DNA of 44,661 bases from Sphingopyxis sp. (GCF_019459305.1 NZ_JAIBES010000031.1:1-44661), one strand, 5' to 3'; numbered from the stretch's first letter, positions 27,493 to 36,480 are shown. Translations and numbers: made by a program. The notes: generated by a model not told the origin, from the letters alone.

Positions 27493-28734
27493 ATGAGCAC
27501 CGAAGTCAAAGTCCCCACGCTGGGCGAAAGCGTCACCGAAGCGACGATCGGCGAATGGCTGAAACAGCCGGGTGACGCGGTCGCGCTCGACGAGCCGATC
27601 GCCAGCCTTGAGACCGACAAGGTCGCGGTCGAAGTTCCGTCGCCCGTCGCCGGGGTGATGGGCCAGCAGGTCGCCGCGGTCGGCGACACCGTCAATGTCG
27701 GCGCGACGATCGCAACGATCGAAGCGGGTGACGGCAAGGCCGCCGCGCCCGCGACTGCTCCCGCCGCAAAAGCCGAAGCAGCCGCTCCGGCTCCCGCCGC
27801 GACCGCTCCAGCGCCCGCAACCGAGGACAGCGGCGACGGCGTCACCACCCTGTCGCCCGCGGTGCGCCGTCTCGTGCTCGAGCATGGTCTCGACCCGAGC
27901 CGGATCAAAGGCACTGGCAAGGATGGCCGCCTGACGAAGGAAGACGTCCTTGCGGCCGCCAATGCGGCGCCCGAAGCAGCGCCCGCCGTTGCGGCTGCGC
28001 CGGCGGCAACGCCCGCCGCATCAGGCGCGCCTGGCCGCCGCGAGGAACGCGTCAAGATGACGCGGATGCGTCAGACGATCGCCAAGCGCCTCAAAGCGGC
28101 GCAGGATACCGCCGCGATGCTGACGACGTTCAACGATGTCGACATGTCGGCGGTGATGGCGACGCGCGACAAATATCGCGAGACGTTCGAGAAAAAGCAT
28201 GGCGTCCGCCTCGGCTTCATGAGCTTTTTCACCAAGGCGGTCGCGCTCGCCGCGCACGATATTCCGGCGGTCAACGCGCGCATCGACGGCGATGAGATCG
28301 TCTATCACGACTATCTGGACTTGTCGGTCGCGGTCAGCGCGCCGAACGGGCTGGTCGTGCCGGTCGTCCGCAACGCCGACGACCTGAGCTTCGCCGAAAT
28401 CGAAAAGGCTATCGCCGACCTTGGCAAGCGCGCCAAGGACGGCACGCTGACGATGGACGACATGACCGGCGGCACCTTCACCATCTCGAACGGCGGCGTG
28501 TTCGGCGGCCTGATGTCGACCCCGATCATCAACCCGCCGCAGTCGGCGGTGCTCGGCCTCCATCGCATCGAGGATCGCCCCGTCGTGCGGAGCGGCGAAA
28601 TCGTGATCCGCCCGATGATGTATCTGGCGCTCAGCTACGACCACCGCCTGATCGACGGACGCGAGGCGGTGACCTTCCTCAAGACGATCAAGGAAGCGAT
28701 CGAGGATCCGACGCGGTTGCTGATCGATTTGTAA
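27493..28734 (+). CDS. sucB: Dihydrolipoyl succinyltransferase (E2)
   Basis: Core of the 2-oxoglutarate dehydrogenase complex. Lipoyl domain 1-77 with the modified lysine K43 in ETDKVAVEV, an alanine/proline linker, the peripheral-subunit binding domain ([20 protein letters not shown]) near residue 117, a second Ala/Pro linker, and the catalytic domain ending with [12 protein letters not shown], where H and D are catalytic. 413 residues, one lipoyl domain, as usual. A repeat element separates it from lpdA. Confidence 0.97.
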   Translation: MSTEVKVPTLGESVTEATIGEWLKQPGDAVALDEPIASLETDKVAVEVPSPVAGVMGQQVAAVGDTVNVGATIATIEAGDGKAAAPATAPAAKAEAAAPAPAATAPAPATEDSGDGVTTLSPAVRRLVLEHGLDPSRIKGTGKDGRLTKEDVLAAANAAPEAAPAVAAAPAATPAASGAPGRREERVKMTRMRQTIAKRLKAAQDTAAMLTTFNDVDMSAVMATRDKYRETFEKKHGVRLGFMSFFTKAVALAAHDIPAVNARIDGDEIVYHDYLDLSVAVSAPNGLVVPVVRNADDLSFAEIEKAIADLGKRAKDGTLTMDDMTGGTFTISNGGVFGGLMSTPIINPPQSAVLGLHRIEDRPVVRSGEIVIRPMMYLALSYDHRLIDGREAVTFLKTIKEAIEDPTRLLIDL

Positions 28735-28742
28735 TACTGTCG

Positions 28743-28818
28743 CCCCAGCGAAAGCTGGGGCCGCTATCCCCTGGCGTCGCTCTTGGCAGCCAGCGATCCC
28801 AGCTTTCGCTGGGATGAC
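28743..28818. repeat. REPIN-like inverted pair of palindromes between sucB and lpdA
   Basis: Two short palindromes in opposite orientation. The first, 28743-28760, has CCCCAGC and GCTGGGG around a GAAA loop. The second, 28796-28815, has ATCCCAGC and GCTGGGAT around TTTC and is the reverse complement of the first type, followed by GACG, mirrored by GTCG at 28740-28743 before the first. The unit CGTC-x2-CCCAGCGAAAGCTGGG is a REP-type sequence I associate with sphingomonads. It fills most of the 98-base spacer and would be transcribed within the operon. Confidence 0.8.
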
Positions 28819-28832
28819 GAACGGAGTTTGAA

Positions 28833-30242
28833 ATGGCTGATTACGACTACGACGTTCTTGTCATCGGTTCCGGCCCCGGCGGTTATGTCGCGGCTATCCG
28901 CGCTGCGCAGCTTGGGCTCAAAACCGCGTGCGCCGACGGCCGCGCGACGCTCGGCGGTACGTGCCTCAATGTCGGGTGCATCCCGTCGAAGGCGATGCTG
29001 CACGCGTCCGAATATTATGATGCCGCGGCCAACGGCATGATGGCCAAGATGGGGATCGATGTGAGCCCCAAGCTGAACCTGCCCGCGATGCACGCGCAGC
29101 GCGTCGACGCGGTCAAGGGGCTGACCGGCGGCATCGAATTCCTGTTCAAAAAGAACAAGGTCGACTGGCTGAAGGGCTATGCCGCCTTCACCAGCAAGGA
29201 CAGCGTCGAAATCGCGGGCAAAACCTATCGTGCCAAGAACATCATCATCGCCACCGGTTCGTCGGTGACCCCGCTGCCGGGCGTCGATGTCGATAACGAC
29301 AAGCAGATCATTGTCGATTCCACCGGCGCGCTCGAACTGGCCAAGGTGCCGGATCATATGGTCGTCATCGTCGGCGGCGTTTTCGGGCTCGTGCTGGGCA
29401 GCGTGTGGCGCCGCCTGGGCGCCAAGGTCACCTGCGTCGAATTTCTTGACCAGATCCTGCCCGGCATGGACGCGGATATCCGCAAGGATGCGAACCGCAT
29501 CTTCAAGAAGCAGGGCATCGAATTCAAGCTGAAGACCAAGGTCACCGGCGCGGCGGTCAAGGGCAAGAAAGCCGTCCTGACGCTCGAACCCGCAGCAGGC
29601 GGCGACGCGGAAACGCTCGAAGCCGATGTCGTGCTGGTGTCGATCGGGCGGCGCCCGAACACCGACGGGCTGGCGCTCGACAAGGCGGGCCTTTCGGTCA
29701 ACGCGCGCGGTCAGATTGAAACCGGTCATGATTTCGGCACCCTGGTTCCCGGTATCTGGGCGATCGGCGACGTCATTCCCGGCCCGATGCTCGCGCACAA
29801 GGCCGAGGACGAAGGCATCGCCTGCGCCGAGAATATCGCGGGCCAGACGGGCATCGTGAACCACGACGTCATCCCGTCGGTTGTTTACACCTGGCCTGAA
29901 ATCGCCGGGGTCGGCCTGACCGAAGAGCAGGCGAAGGAAAGGGCCCAAAGTCCTGAAGGCATCAAGGTCGGCAAATTCCCGATGGCGGGCAACAGTCGCG
30001 CCAAGACCAACCATGAGCCCGACGGCTTTGTGAAGATCATCGCCGATGCCAAGACCGACCGCGTCTTGGGCGTCTGGTGCATCGCCAGCGTTGCCGGAAC
30101 GATGATCGCGCAGGCGGCGCAGGCGATGGAATTCGGCGCGACGTCCGAAGACATCGCTTACACCTGTCACGCGCACCCGACGCACAGCGAGGCGATCAAG
30201 GAAGCGGCAATGGCGGTGACGGGCAAGCCAATCCACGTCTGA
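28833..30242 (+). CDS. lpdA: Dihydrolipoyl dehydrogenase (E3) with altered NAD motif
   Basis: Flavoprotein that reoxidises dihydrolipoamide in the 2-oxoglutarate dehydrogenase complex using NAD. The 469 residues have the FAD motif GSGPGGYVAA, the redox disulfide GGTCLNVGCIPSK (C44, C49), AIGDVIPGPMLAHKAEDEG and the active-site base in HAHPTHSEA. Odd: the NAD-binding motif, usually GGGVIGLELG, reads VGGVFGLVLG (residues 180-189), so the first glycine and the glutamate are both valine and an isoleucine is phenylalanine. All three need only one base change to T. NAD binding may be weakened, or these are sequence errors. Confidence 0.93.
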   Translation: MADYDYDVLVIGSGPGGYVAAIRAAQLGLKTACADGRATLGGTCLNVGCIPSKAMLHASEYYDAAANGMMAKMGIDVSPKLNLPAMHAQRVDAVKGLTGGIEFLFKKNKVDWLKGYAAFTSKDSVEIAGKTYRAKNIIIATGSSVTPLPGVDVDNDKQIIVDSTGALELAKVPDHMVVIVGGVFGLVLGSVWRRLGAKVTCVEFLDQILPGMDADIRKDANRIFKKQGIEFKLKTKVTGAAVKGKKAVLTLEPAAGGDAETLEADVVLVSIGRRPNTDGLALDKAGLSVNARGQIETGHDFGTLVPGIWAIGDVIPGPMLAHKAEDEGIACAENIAGQTGIVNHDVIPSVVYTWPEIAGVGLTEEQAKERAQSPEGIKVGKFPMAGNSRAKTNHEPDGFVKIIADAKTDRVLGVWCIASVAGTMIAQAAQAMEFGATSEDIAYTCHAHPTHSEAIKEAAMAVTGKPIHV

Positions 30243-30266
30243 TTGGGATCAAAGGGGAGAGAGATT

Positions 30267-31604
30267 ATGGCGAAGCATTGGCTCTGGGCAGCGGCTTCGC
30301 TGGCCCTCTCCCTCACCGCGACGAGCGCGCAGGCGGCGCCCGACCTCAATGCCGCCAACGCGCGGCTGACCGCGCTGCTCGACAAAAATTATCCGGCGCT
30401 CGACGCGCTGTACCGCGATCTGCATCAGAACCCTGAACTCGGGATGCAGGAGGTGCGCACCGCGGGCATATTGGCGCAACAGCTGCGCAAGGCGGGCTTC
30501 ACCGTGACCGAAAAGGTCGGCGGCACCGGCGTCGTCGGCGTGCTGAAGAATGGCGACGGCCCGACGATCCTGATCCGCGCCGACATGGACGCCCTGCCGA
30601 TGGAGGAAAAGACCGGCCTCGCCTGGGCGAGCAAGGCGCGGGCGACTTATGAAGGCAAGGATGTGCCGGTCATGCACGCGTGCGGCCATGACACCCACGT
30701 CGCCTATCTGGTCGGCGTCGCGCAGGCGCTCGCCGCGATGCGCGACAGCTGGTCGGGGACGGTCGTCCTGATCGGTCAGCCCGCAGAGGAAATATTGAAG
30801 GGCGCAAAAGCGATGCTCGAAGACGGACTGCTGACGCGCTTTCCCAAGCCCGACTATGGCTTTGCCGCGCATGTGCTGAACGGCCCGACGGGGACGGTGG
30901 GGATCAAGGCTGGCACCGCATTCTCGGCCTCCGACAGCTATTCGATTACCTTTCATGGCCGCGGTGGTCATGGCTCGATGCCGTCGGCGACGCTCGACCC
31001 GATCCCGATCGCGGCGCGCTTCGTCACCGATGTGCAGACCGTCATCAGTCGCGAAAAAGACCCCTATGCCTTCGGCGTGTTGACGATCGGTGCGATCAAT
31101 GCGGGCAGCGCTCCCAACATCATTCCCGACAGCGCCGAGGTGAAGGTCAACATCCGTTCGCTGACCCCTGAGGTGCGCCAGTTGCTGCGTTCAGGCGCCG
31201 AGCGTTCGGCCAAGGCGGCGGCGATGATGGGCAATGCGCCCGCACCGACGATCACCTATCTGACCGGCACCGCAAGCCTGGTGAACGATGAAACGATGGC
31301 CGCCAATGGCTTTGAAATCCTCAAGCCGGTGTTCGGCGAAAAATTGCTGTTCGCGCCCGCCAGCGCGCCGCCGGTGTCGGCGAGCGAGGATTATTCGGAA
31401 TTTGTCGGCGCGGGCATCCCGTCGCTCTATTTCGCGATCGGCGGCTATGACCCCGCGATGCTCGCCGATCTGAAGGTGAAGGGTCAGCCCATCCCGACCA
31501 ACCATTCGCCCTTCTTTGCCCCCCAGGCTGAGCCGGTGATCCGCGGCGCGGTTTCGGCGATCGTCCTGTCGGTCATCGGCGGGGTGCGGCCGGGGACGAA
31601 ATAG
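30267..31604 (+). CDS. Exported M20-family amidohydrolase
   Basis: A 445-residue metallopeptidase-fold amidohydrolase of the hippurate/N-acyl-amino-acid hydrolase type. A signal peptide ends about residue 23 (SAQA), so the enzyme is periplasmic. Motifs in order: RADMDALPMEE, HACGHDTHVAYLVG for metal ligands, GQPAEE with the catalytic glutamate, and HGRGGHGSMP in the lid domain, ending with NHSPFF as the last ligand region. AAAGGGGAG precedes the ATG at 30267; a TTG start at 30243 would spoil the signal peptide. It is 24 bases downstream of lpdA but unrelated in function. Confidence 0.92.
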   Translation: MAKHWLWAAASLALSLTATSAQAAPDLNAANARLTALLDKNYPALDALYRDLHQNPELGMQEVRTAGILAQQLRKAGFTVTEKVGGTGVVGVLKNGDGPTILIRADMDALPMEEKTGLAWASKARATYEGKDVPVMHACGHDTHVAYLVGVAQALAAMRDSWSGTVVLIGQPAEEILKGAKAMLEDGLLTRFPKPDYGFAAHVLNGPTGTVGIKAGTAFSASDSYSITFHGRGGHGSMPSATLDPIPIAARFVTDVQTVISREKDPYAFGVLTIGAINAGSAPNIIPDSAEVKVNIRSLTPEVRQLLRSGAERSAKAAAMMGNAPAPTITYLTGTASLVNDETMAANGFEILKPVFGEKLLFAPASAPPVSASEDYSEFVGAGIPSLYFAIGGYDPAMLADLKVKGQPIPTNHSPFFAPQAEPVIRGAVSAIVLSVIGGVRPGTK

Positions 31605-31610
31605 GCGCCG

Positions 31611-32243
31611 ATGTTCGATTTCGACAATGCGCTGATCGTCCGCCTTCTCGACCTGGCGGGCATCGGCGTGTTCGCGCTGTCAGGCGCGCTGATGGCGGTG
31701 CGGCTGCGCCAGACGCTCGTCACTGCGAGCTTCTTTGCGCTGCTCACGGGGGTTGGTGGCGGCAGCGTGCGCGATCTGCTGATCGGCGCCCCGGTGTTCT
31801 GGGTGCAGGACGAGGCGATCTCCGTGGTTTGCATCGCGATCGCGCTGATCGTCTGGTCGACGCCTGAGCGTTGGTGGCAGGGGCGCTTGCTCGAATGGGC
31901 CGATGCGGTCGGCCTCGCCGCGTACAGCGTGTTCGGAACCGCCAAGGCGATGGCGTGGGGCGTGCCGCCGATGCCTGCATTGCTGATGGGGGTGATCACC
32001 GGCTGCGTCGGCGGGATCATCCGCGACGTTTTGGCGGGGGTGCCGTCGATCATTGTGCGCCCCGAAATCTACGTGACCGCGGCGGCGCTCGCGTCGGGCC
32101 TGTTCCTGCTGCTGCTCTGGTTCGGCGTCGGCACCCCGGTTGCGGCGGTGATCGGTGCGGTTGCCGGGTTCATCCTGCGCGGCGCGGCGATCCGCTGGTC
32201 GCTCGCACTCCCTGCCTATCGCGATCCTAAAACCGGCGGTTAG
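31611..32243 (+). CDS. TRIC/YicG-type membrane channel protein
   Basis: A 210-residue protein with about seven hydrophobic helices and the two pseudo-repeated glycine-rich motifs of the UPF0126/TRIC family: TGVGGGSVRDLLIG and TGCVGGIIRDVLAGVPS. Bacterial TRIC proteins form trimeric cation (potassium) channels in the inner membrane. It starts six bases after the amidohydrolase stop. The family's transported ion in vivo is not settled. Confidence 0.9.
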   Translation: MFDFDNALIVRLLDLAGIGVFALSGALMAVRLRQTLVTASFFALLTGVGGGSVRDLLIGAPVFWVQDEAISVVCIAIALIVWSTPERWWQGRLLEWADAVGLAAYSVFGTAKAMAWGVPPMPALLMGVITGCVGGIIRDVLAGVPSIIVRPEIYVTAAALASGLFLLLLWFGVGTPVAAVIGAVAGFILRGAAIRWSLALPAYRDPKTGG

Positions 32244-32252
32244 GCACCCGAC

Positions 32253-32285
32253 TTGACGTTCGCGTCAACTGCGCCATGGTGCAGC
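32253..32285. promoter_or_regulatory. Two inverted repeats upstream of an alpha/beta hydrolase gene
   Basis: TTGACGTTCGCGTCAA (32253-32268) is a perfect inverted repeat, followed at 32269-32285 by the imperfect CTGCGCCATGGTGCAG. They lie 26-58 bases before the hydrolase start, where a regulator would bind. The first resembles TTGACGT-type operators of MerR-like regulators of acyl-CoA catabolism from memory; not verified. Confidence 0.35.
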
Positions 32286-32310
32286 AAATCGGCCAAAGGA
32301 TTTCCGCAGC

Positions 32311-33213
32311 ATGACCATCGCGCAGACGACCGCCAACGGCATCAATATCACCTATGAAGACAAGGGGCCGCGCGACGCGCCCGCGATCCTGCTGGTGATG
32401 GGGCTGGGCGGGCAGCTGACATTGTGGCCCGACGAGTTCGTCGACGCGCTGAACACCCACGGATTCCGAACCGTCCGCTATGATAATCGCGACGTCGGGC
32501 TGTCGACGCGCTTCGAGGCAGCGGGGGTGCCGAACCTGAAATGGATGTTTGTGAAGGCGGCGATCGGCTTGCCGGTGCGTCCCGCCTATACGCTCGCCGA
32601 CATGGCCGCCGACGGTATGGCGCTGCTCGATCATCTGGGGATCGACCGCGCGCATATCGTCGGGGCGTCGATGGGCGGGATGATTTCGCAGCATATCGCG
32701 GCGCGCTATCCCGATCGCACCCTGTCGCTGACCTCGATCATGTCGAGCACCGGCAACCGCCGCCTGCCGCGGGCGCGCAAGGAAGCGATGCAGGTGCTGG
32801 CGAACCGCCCGATGAGGGGCGATCCTGAGGATATGATCGCCTATTCGGTCCGCGCCGCGCGGGTGATCGGTAGTCCGGGTTACCCCGCGGCCGAGGAGCG
32901 ATTACAGCGCCGCGTCCGCGCCGATTTCGAACGCGGCTGGTATCCGCAGGGCGTCGCACGCCAGATGGCGGCGATTGTTGCCGATGGCGACCGGCGGGCG
33001 CTGCTGAAATCGATCACCGCGCCGACGCTGGTTGTGCATGGCGAGGATGATCCGCTGGTGCCGCTGGCTGCGGGACGGGACACCGCCGACAATGTCGCCG
33101 GGGCGCGGCTGCTGACGATCCCCGGCATGGGGCATGACCTGCCGCTCGCGCTGGTCGATACGCTGGCCGACGCAATTGCGGGGCATGCAAAGGCTGGGGT
33201 CGTCGCGGCGTAA
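32311..33213 (+). CDS. Alpha/beta hydrolase
   Basis: A 300-residue cytoplasmic hydrolase. The nucleophile elbow is GASMGG with serine 120, the acid lies in VVHGEDDPLVP and the histidine in GMGHDLP near the C-terminus. NRDVGLSTRFE and the cap region resemble the haloperoxidase/aclacinomycin-methylesterase-like group. The substrate is unknown. No signal peptide. It is followed by a repeat and a convergent sppA gene, so it ends the plus-strand run. Confidence 0.88.
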   Translation: MTIAQTTANGINITYEDKGPRDAPAILLVMGLGGQLTLWPDEFVDALNTHGFRTVRYDNRDVGLSTRFEAAGVPNLKWMFVKAAIGLPVRPAYTLADMAADGMALLDHLGIDRAHIVGASMGGMISQHIAARYPDRTLSLTSIMSSTGNRRLPRARKEAMQVLANRPMRGDPEDMIAYSVRAARVIGSPGYPAAEERLQRRVRADFERGWYPQGVARQMAAIVADGDRRALLKSITAPTLVVHGEDDPLVPLAAGRDTADNVAGARLLTIPGMGHDLPLALVDTLADAIAGHAKAGVVAA

Positions 33214-33235
33214 CGAACGCACAACTTTCAAAGAG

Positions 33236-33338
33236 CGTCATTGCGAGCGAAGCGGGCCGAAGGCGGCCGTAGGCCAACCAATCCAAGGCAGTTTACGCTA
33301 CTCTCGATTGCCGCGTCGCTTCGCTCCTCGCAATGACG
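33236..33338. repeat. REP-like inverted repeat element
   Basis: The left arm CGTCATTGCGAGCGAAGCG (33236-33254) is mirrored by CGCTTCGCTCCTCGCAATGACG (33317-33338), apart from a three-base insertion. The centre holds a second GC-rich palindromic part (GGCCGAAGGC and GGCCGTAGGCC). It fills the spacer between two convergent genes. This CATTGCGAG type is different in sequence from the repeats at 28743 and 36329. Confidence 0.75.
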
Positions 33339-33342
33339 ACGA

Positions 33343-35325
33343 CTACTTCAGGAGCAGCGCCATCGTCGCAAAGAACCCCTTCGCCTCGGCCTTGCCCGGA
33401 CGCGGCACGGCGGGCAGATAGCCGCGGCAGTCGAGGCATGATGCCTGCACCGACCCGGTTTGGGTGAGCAGCGCCATATCCTGCATCAGCCGCCTTTCGG
33501 TCAGCTGGCGGTTCATCGCCGCGATGCCGAACCAGCCACGCGGCGCGGCGGCGGTTTCTTCTTCGCCCCTGCCCCAGCTGGCGAGCATTTTCGAAAATGC
33601 GCTCGGTTCGTCCTCATAATATTTGGCGTGGAAGTCGCCATCGACCTTGGCGAGTTTCGCCGCCGCCGCCAGCGCATCGGGCAGGCCGCCGAACTGATCG
33701 ACCAGGCCCAGCTGGCGCGCGGTGCCGCCCGCCCATACGCGTCCTTCGGCGATTGCCTGCACCTTCTCCAGCGGCTGTTTGCGGCTTTTCGCGACCAGTC
33801 CGGTGAAGCGGGCATAGACGTCCTCGACGCTCGCCTGCGCCAGCGCGTTGAATTCGTCGTTGACGCCGCCGAACACGTCGGGCTGGCCCGACAGCGGCGT
33901 CGTCGCGATGCCGTCAGCGGTGACCCCGATCTTGGCGAGCGCCTGATCGAAGCTGGGCAGGATACCGAAAACCCCGATCGACCCGGTGATCGTATCAGGC
34001 TCGGCAAAAATGCGGTCGGCAGGGGTAGACACCCAGTAGCCGCCCGACGCCGCGACATTGGCCATCGACACGACGATCGGCAATTTCTTCGCCTTCGCGG
34101 CGAGCAAGGCCTGGCGAATTTCTTCGGACGCCAGCACCGACCCGCCGGGCGAATCGACGCGCAGGACAATCGCCTTGGTGCTGCTGTCAGACGCGGCGTC
34201 GAGGATATGCTGGGCGACGGTGGTGCCGCCAGCGATGCCGGTCGGTGCCTCGCCATCGACGATCTCGCCGACGACGGGGACAACCGCGATCGCGCTGCCC
34301 TTCAGTTCGGGCGGGTTCGCCCCGACCCAGTTTTCGAGCGGGATCGCATTATATTCCCATGGCTTGCTGTCGTCATAAGCGCCGCTGATTTCGGCGACGC
34401 GGGTGTTGAACGCCATGCGGCTGCCGAGCTTGTCGACCAACCCGGCGTCGAGCGATGCCTTGGACAGGTCATTGCCCGCCGCGCGCACCGCGCCCGCTGT
34501 ATCGGCGATATAGGCGTCGATCTTGGCCGCCGGACGCGCCTTTTTGACGTCGGTCAGCCAATTGTCCCACAGCACGCTGGCGTAAGCGAGATTGGCTTCT
34601 TTCGCTTCGGGCGACTGATCGCCGCGCAGGAAGGGTTCGACCGCGCTTTTGAAGGTGCCGACGCGGTAGATGTTCGCGGTAATGCCCAAGCGGTCCATCA
34701 GGCCCTTGTAATAAAGCCGCGATCCGCCGGGGCCGGCGATCGCAACGCCACCGATGCTGTCGGCCCACACTTCGCTGGCGTGCGAGGCGATCTGATAGCT
34801 GTCGGTGGTGTAGGCGGTGGCAAAAGCCAGCACCGGCTTTTTCTTGGCGCGAACCTTGTCGATCGCGCTGCCGATTTCGGCGAGCGAGACCTGCCCGCCG
34901 CCGAGGAAGCGGTCGAGATCAAGCACGACGGAGGTCACGCGCTTGTCATTTGCGGCGGTTTCCAGCGCATGAACGACATCGCGGACGCGGATTTCCTTGA
35001 GCTGGTCGCTGCCCGACAATGCGGTGAAGGTATCGACTTCGGCAGGCTGTTCGCTGACCACGCCGTCGAGTTCGATCAGAAGCGCGCCTTCGCTGACCGG
35101 CAAGCCCGCGTTGGGGCGTCCGGCGAGGAGGCCGAACAGCGCGACGAAGAACAGCAGCAGGAAGATCAGTGCCAGCGCGTCCTTGATCCCGACGAGCAGG
35201 TTCCACACTTTGCGCGGAAAGCTGGTCCTCGACCGTGGCTTGTCGTCGCCGGGGAGCGGGCGGCGCACAGGGATCGCCCAGGGGCCGGCGGGATCGTTCG
35301 GGGTGGTGGCGGTGGTTTCGGTCAT
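33343..35325 (-). CDS. sppA: Signal peptide peptidase SppA, 67K type
   Basis: Membrane-bound serine-lysine protease that degrades cleaved signal peptides. At 660 residues it is the long double-domain form. A membrane segment lies at about 47-68. The catalytic lysine is K226 in RVGTFKSAVEPF and the serine S427 in MANVAASGGYWVS, matching K209 and S409 of the Escherichia coli enzyme. An extra C-terminal stretch follows the usual end, with a CLDC motif. It is the downstream gene of a minus-strand run after the SDR gene, 77 bases apart. Confidence 0.94.
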   Translation of the reverse strand: MTETTATTPNDPAGPWAIPVRRPLPGDDKPRSRTSFPRKVWNLLVGIKDALALIFLLLFFVALFGLLAGRPNAGLPVSEGALLIELDGVVSEQPAEVDTFTALSGSDQLKEIRVRDVVHALETAANDKRVTSVVLDLDRFLGGGQVSLAEIGSAIDKVRAKKKPVLAFATAYTTDSYQIASHASEVWADSIGGVAIAGPGGSRLYYKGLMDRLGITANIYRVGTFKSAVEPFLRGDQSPEAKEANLAYASVLWDNWLTDVKKARPAAKIDAYIADTAGAVRAAGNDLSKASLDAGLVDKLGSRMAFNTRVAEISGAYDDSKPWEYNAIPLENWVGANPPELKGSAIAVVPVVGEIVDGEAPTGIAGGTTVAQHILDAASDSSTKAIVLRVDSPGGSVLASEEIRQALLAAKAKKLPIVVSMANVAASGGYWVSTPADRIFAEPDTITGSIGVFGILPSFDQALAKIGVTADGIATTPLSGQPDVFGGVNDEFNALAQASVEDVYARFTGLVAKSRKQPLEKVQAIAEGRVWAGGTARQLGLVDQFGGLPDALAAAAKLAKVDGDFHAKYYEDEPSAFSKMLASWGRGEEETAAAPRGWFGIAAMNRQLTERRLMQDMALLTQTGSVQASCLDCRGYLPAVPRPGKAEAKGFFATMALLLK

Positions 35326-35402
35326 GTCGCAGATCTAGGGATGCGGCTCGCCGTTGGCAATGCACGCTTCGACCGGCGGGTCATGTGGCCCTATCGGCGA
35401 CA

Positions 35403-36320
35403 TCACAGCCAGCCTTCGCGGCGGTACCAGCGCACGGTTTCGGCGAGCGCGTCGTCGGTTTCCCGCTCTGGGCGCCACAGATCGGCAGGCGGGTGCGCGC
35501 CCGCGGTCGCGACCCAGTCGGGGTGCGCGATATAGCGCGCGCGGTCGGGGGTCAGCTTGGCGCGGCCGCGGCGGACGAGTTTGTCGATCTGCCCACCCGC
35601 TTTGAGCACGGACCGTGGGACTGCGAGGGTCGAAACATGGCTGCGTCCCACCGCACGCCCGATCGCGCGGGCAAAGCTGCGGTGCGACCAGCCGGTGGGC
35701 TTGCCGTCGTCGGGTTCGTAAACTGCACCAATGCTGGCATCGCGATCGGCGGCGAGCGCAACGAGCAGGCGCGCGAGGTCATCGACATAGATCGCCGAGA
35801 TGCGGCCGGTGGGCGGCAACAGCGCGATGCCGCGCCGTGCCATGCGGAACAGGTCGAGCATTTCGGTATCGCCCGGTCCGAAGACCGCGGGCGGGCGGAC
35901 GATCGTCCAATCGAGGCCGCTGTCGCGCACGATGATTTCGGCGCATTCCTTCGACCAGCCATAGTTGGAAAGGCCGGGCTCGCGCGCCGCCAGCGACGAG
36001 ACATGGATGAAGCGTGTTACGCTGGCGCCGCGTGCGGCATCGATGACTTGGCGGGTCGCGGTGGCGTTGCCCGCCTCGAACGCAGCACGCGTCGGGACGT
36101 TGACCACCCCCGCAATGTGCATCACGACGTCGCTGCCCGCGGCCATTTCGGCAAGGCTGTCGGGCTTGTCGAGCGCGCCCGCGATCCATGTCACGCCTGC
36201 GCGCTCGGGCTGGGGGCGGCGGGTGAGGGCTCGGACATGCCAGCCTTGCTCGACCGCTTGCCGCATCGTCGCGCCGCCGACGAAACCGGTTGCCCCGGTC
36301 ATCGCCAGGACAGCGGTCAA
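35403..36320 (-). CDS. NAD-dependent epimerase/dehydratase (extended SDR family)
   Basis: A 305-residue SDR protein. The NAD motif is TGATGFVGG near the N-terminus and the active site tyrosine-lysine pair lies in YGWSK, after HVSSLAAREPG. Similar proteins act as nucleotide-sugar epimerases, flavanone-type reductases or subunit-like proteins near complex I; no specific role is evident. The start is TTG at 36318-36320, since the first beta strand (TAVLAMTGATGF) needs residues before the internal ATG. Its Shine-Dalgarno sequence (GGAGG, eight bases away) is supplied by the arm of a neighbouring repeat hairpin. Confidence 0.85.
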   Translation of the reverse strand: MTAVLAMTGATGFVGGATMRQAVEQGWHVRALTRRPQPERAGVTWIAGALDKPDSLAEMAAGSDVVMHIAGVVNVPTRAAFEAGNATATRQVIDAARGASVTRFIHVSSLAAREPGLSNYGWSKECAEIIVRDSGLDWTIVRPPAVFGPGDTEMLDLFRMARRGIALLPPTGRISAIYVDDLARLLVALAADRDASIGAVYEPDDGKPTGWSHRSFARAIGRAVGRSHVSTLAVPRSVLKAGGQIDKLVRRGRAKLTPDRARYIAHPDWVATAGAHPPADLWRPERETDDALAETVRWYRREGWL

Positions 36321-36328
36321 ATTTCGAT

Positions 36329-36466
36329 CCTCCCCGCTCGCGGGGAGGTGGCAGCGGCGTAGCCGCTGACGGAGGGGGGGCGCGTGTGCGCGCGACGTTG
36401 AGAAAGGACGTCAAATCCCTCCACCACCGCTTCCCGCCAGGTCCCCTGCCCACAAGTGGGGAGGGT
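36329..36466. repeat. Intergenic palindromic repeat (CCTCCCCG type)
   Basis: Starts with hairpin CCTCCCCG/CGGGGAGG (36329-36348), then AGCGGC/GCCGCT (36353-36367), and ends with CCCAC/GTGGG followed by GGAGGG near 36466, so the ends are roughly mirror images. The middle includes ACGTTGAGAAAGGACGTC. The layout (two outer hairpins and a variable centre) is that of a mobile miniature palindromic repeat. It fills the 160-base gap between the SDR gene and proB. Confidence 0.75.
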
Positions 36467-36480
36467 CTGGAAGTGGATTT

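Noticed and set aside
28764..30236. A 490-codon frame opposite lpdA and a 433-codon frame at 1037-2338 opposite the yfiN-like gene
   Set aside because: Both mirror well-supported genes and carry no motifs of their own.
33460..35535. A 691-codon open frame on the plus strand opposite sppA
   Set aside because: SppA on the minus strand has both catalytic residues and family motifs; the opposite frame is arginine/glutamine rich without any recognisable domain, as is common opposite GC-rich genes.
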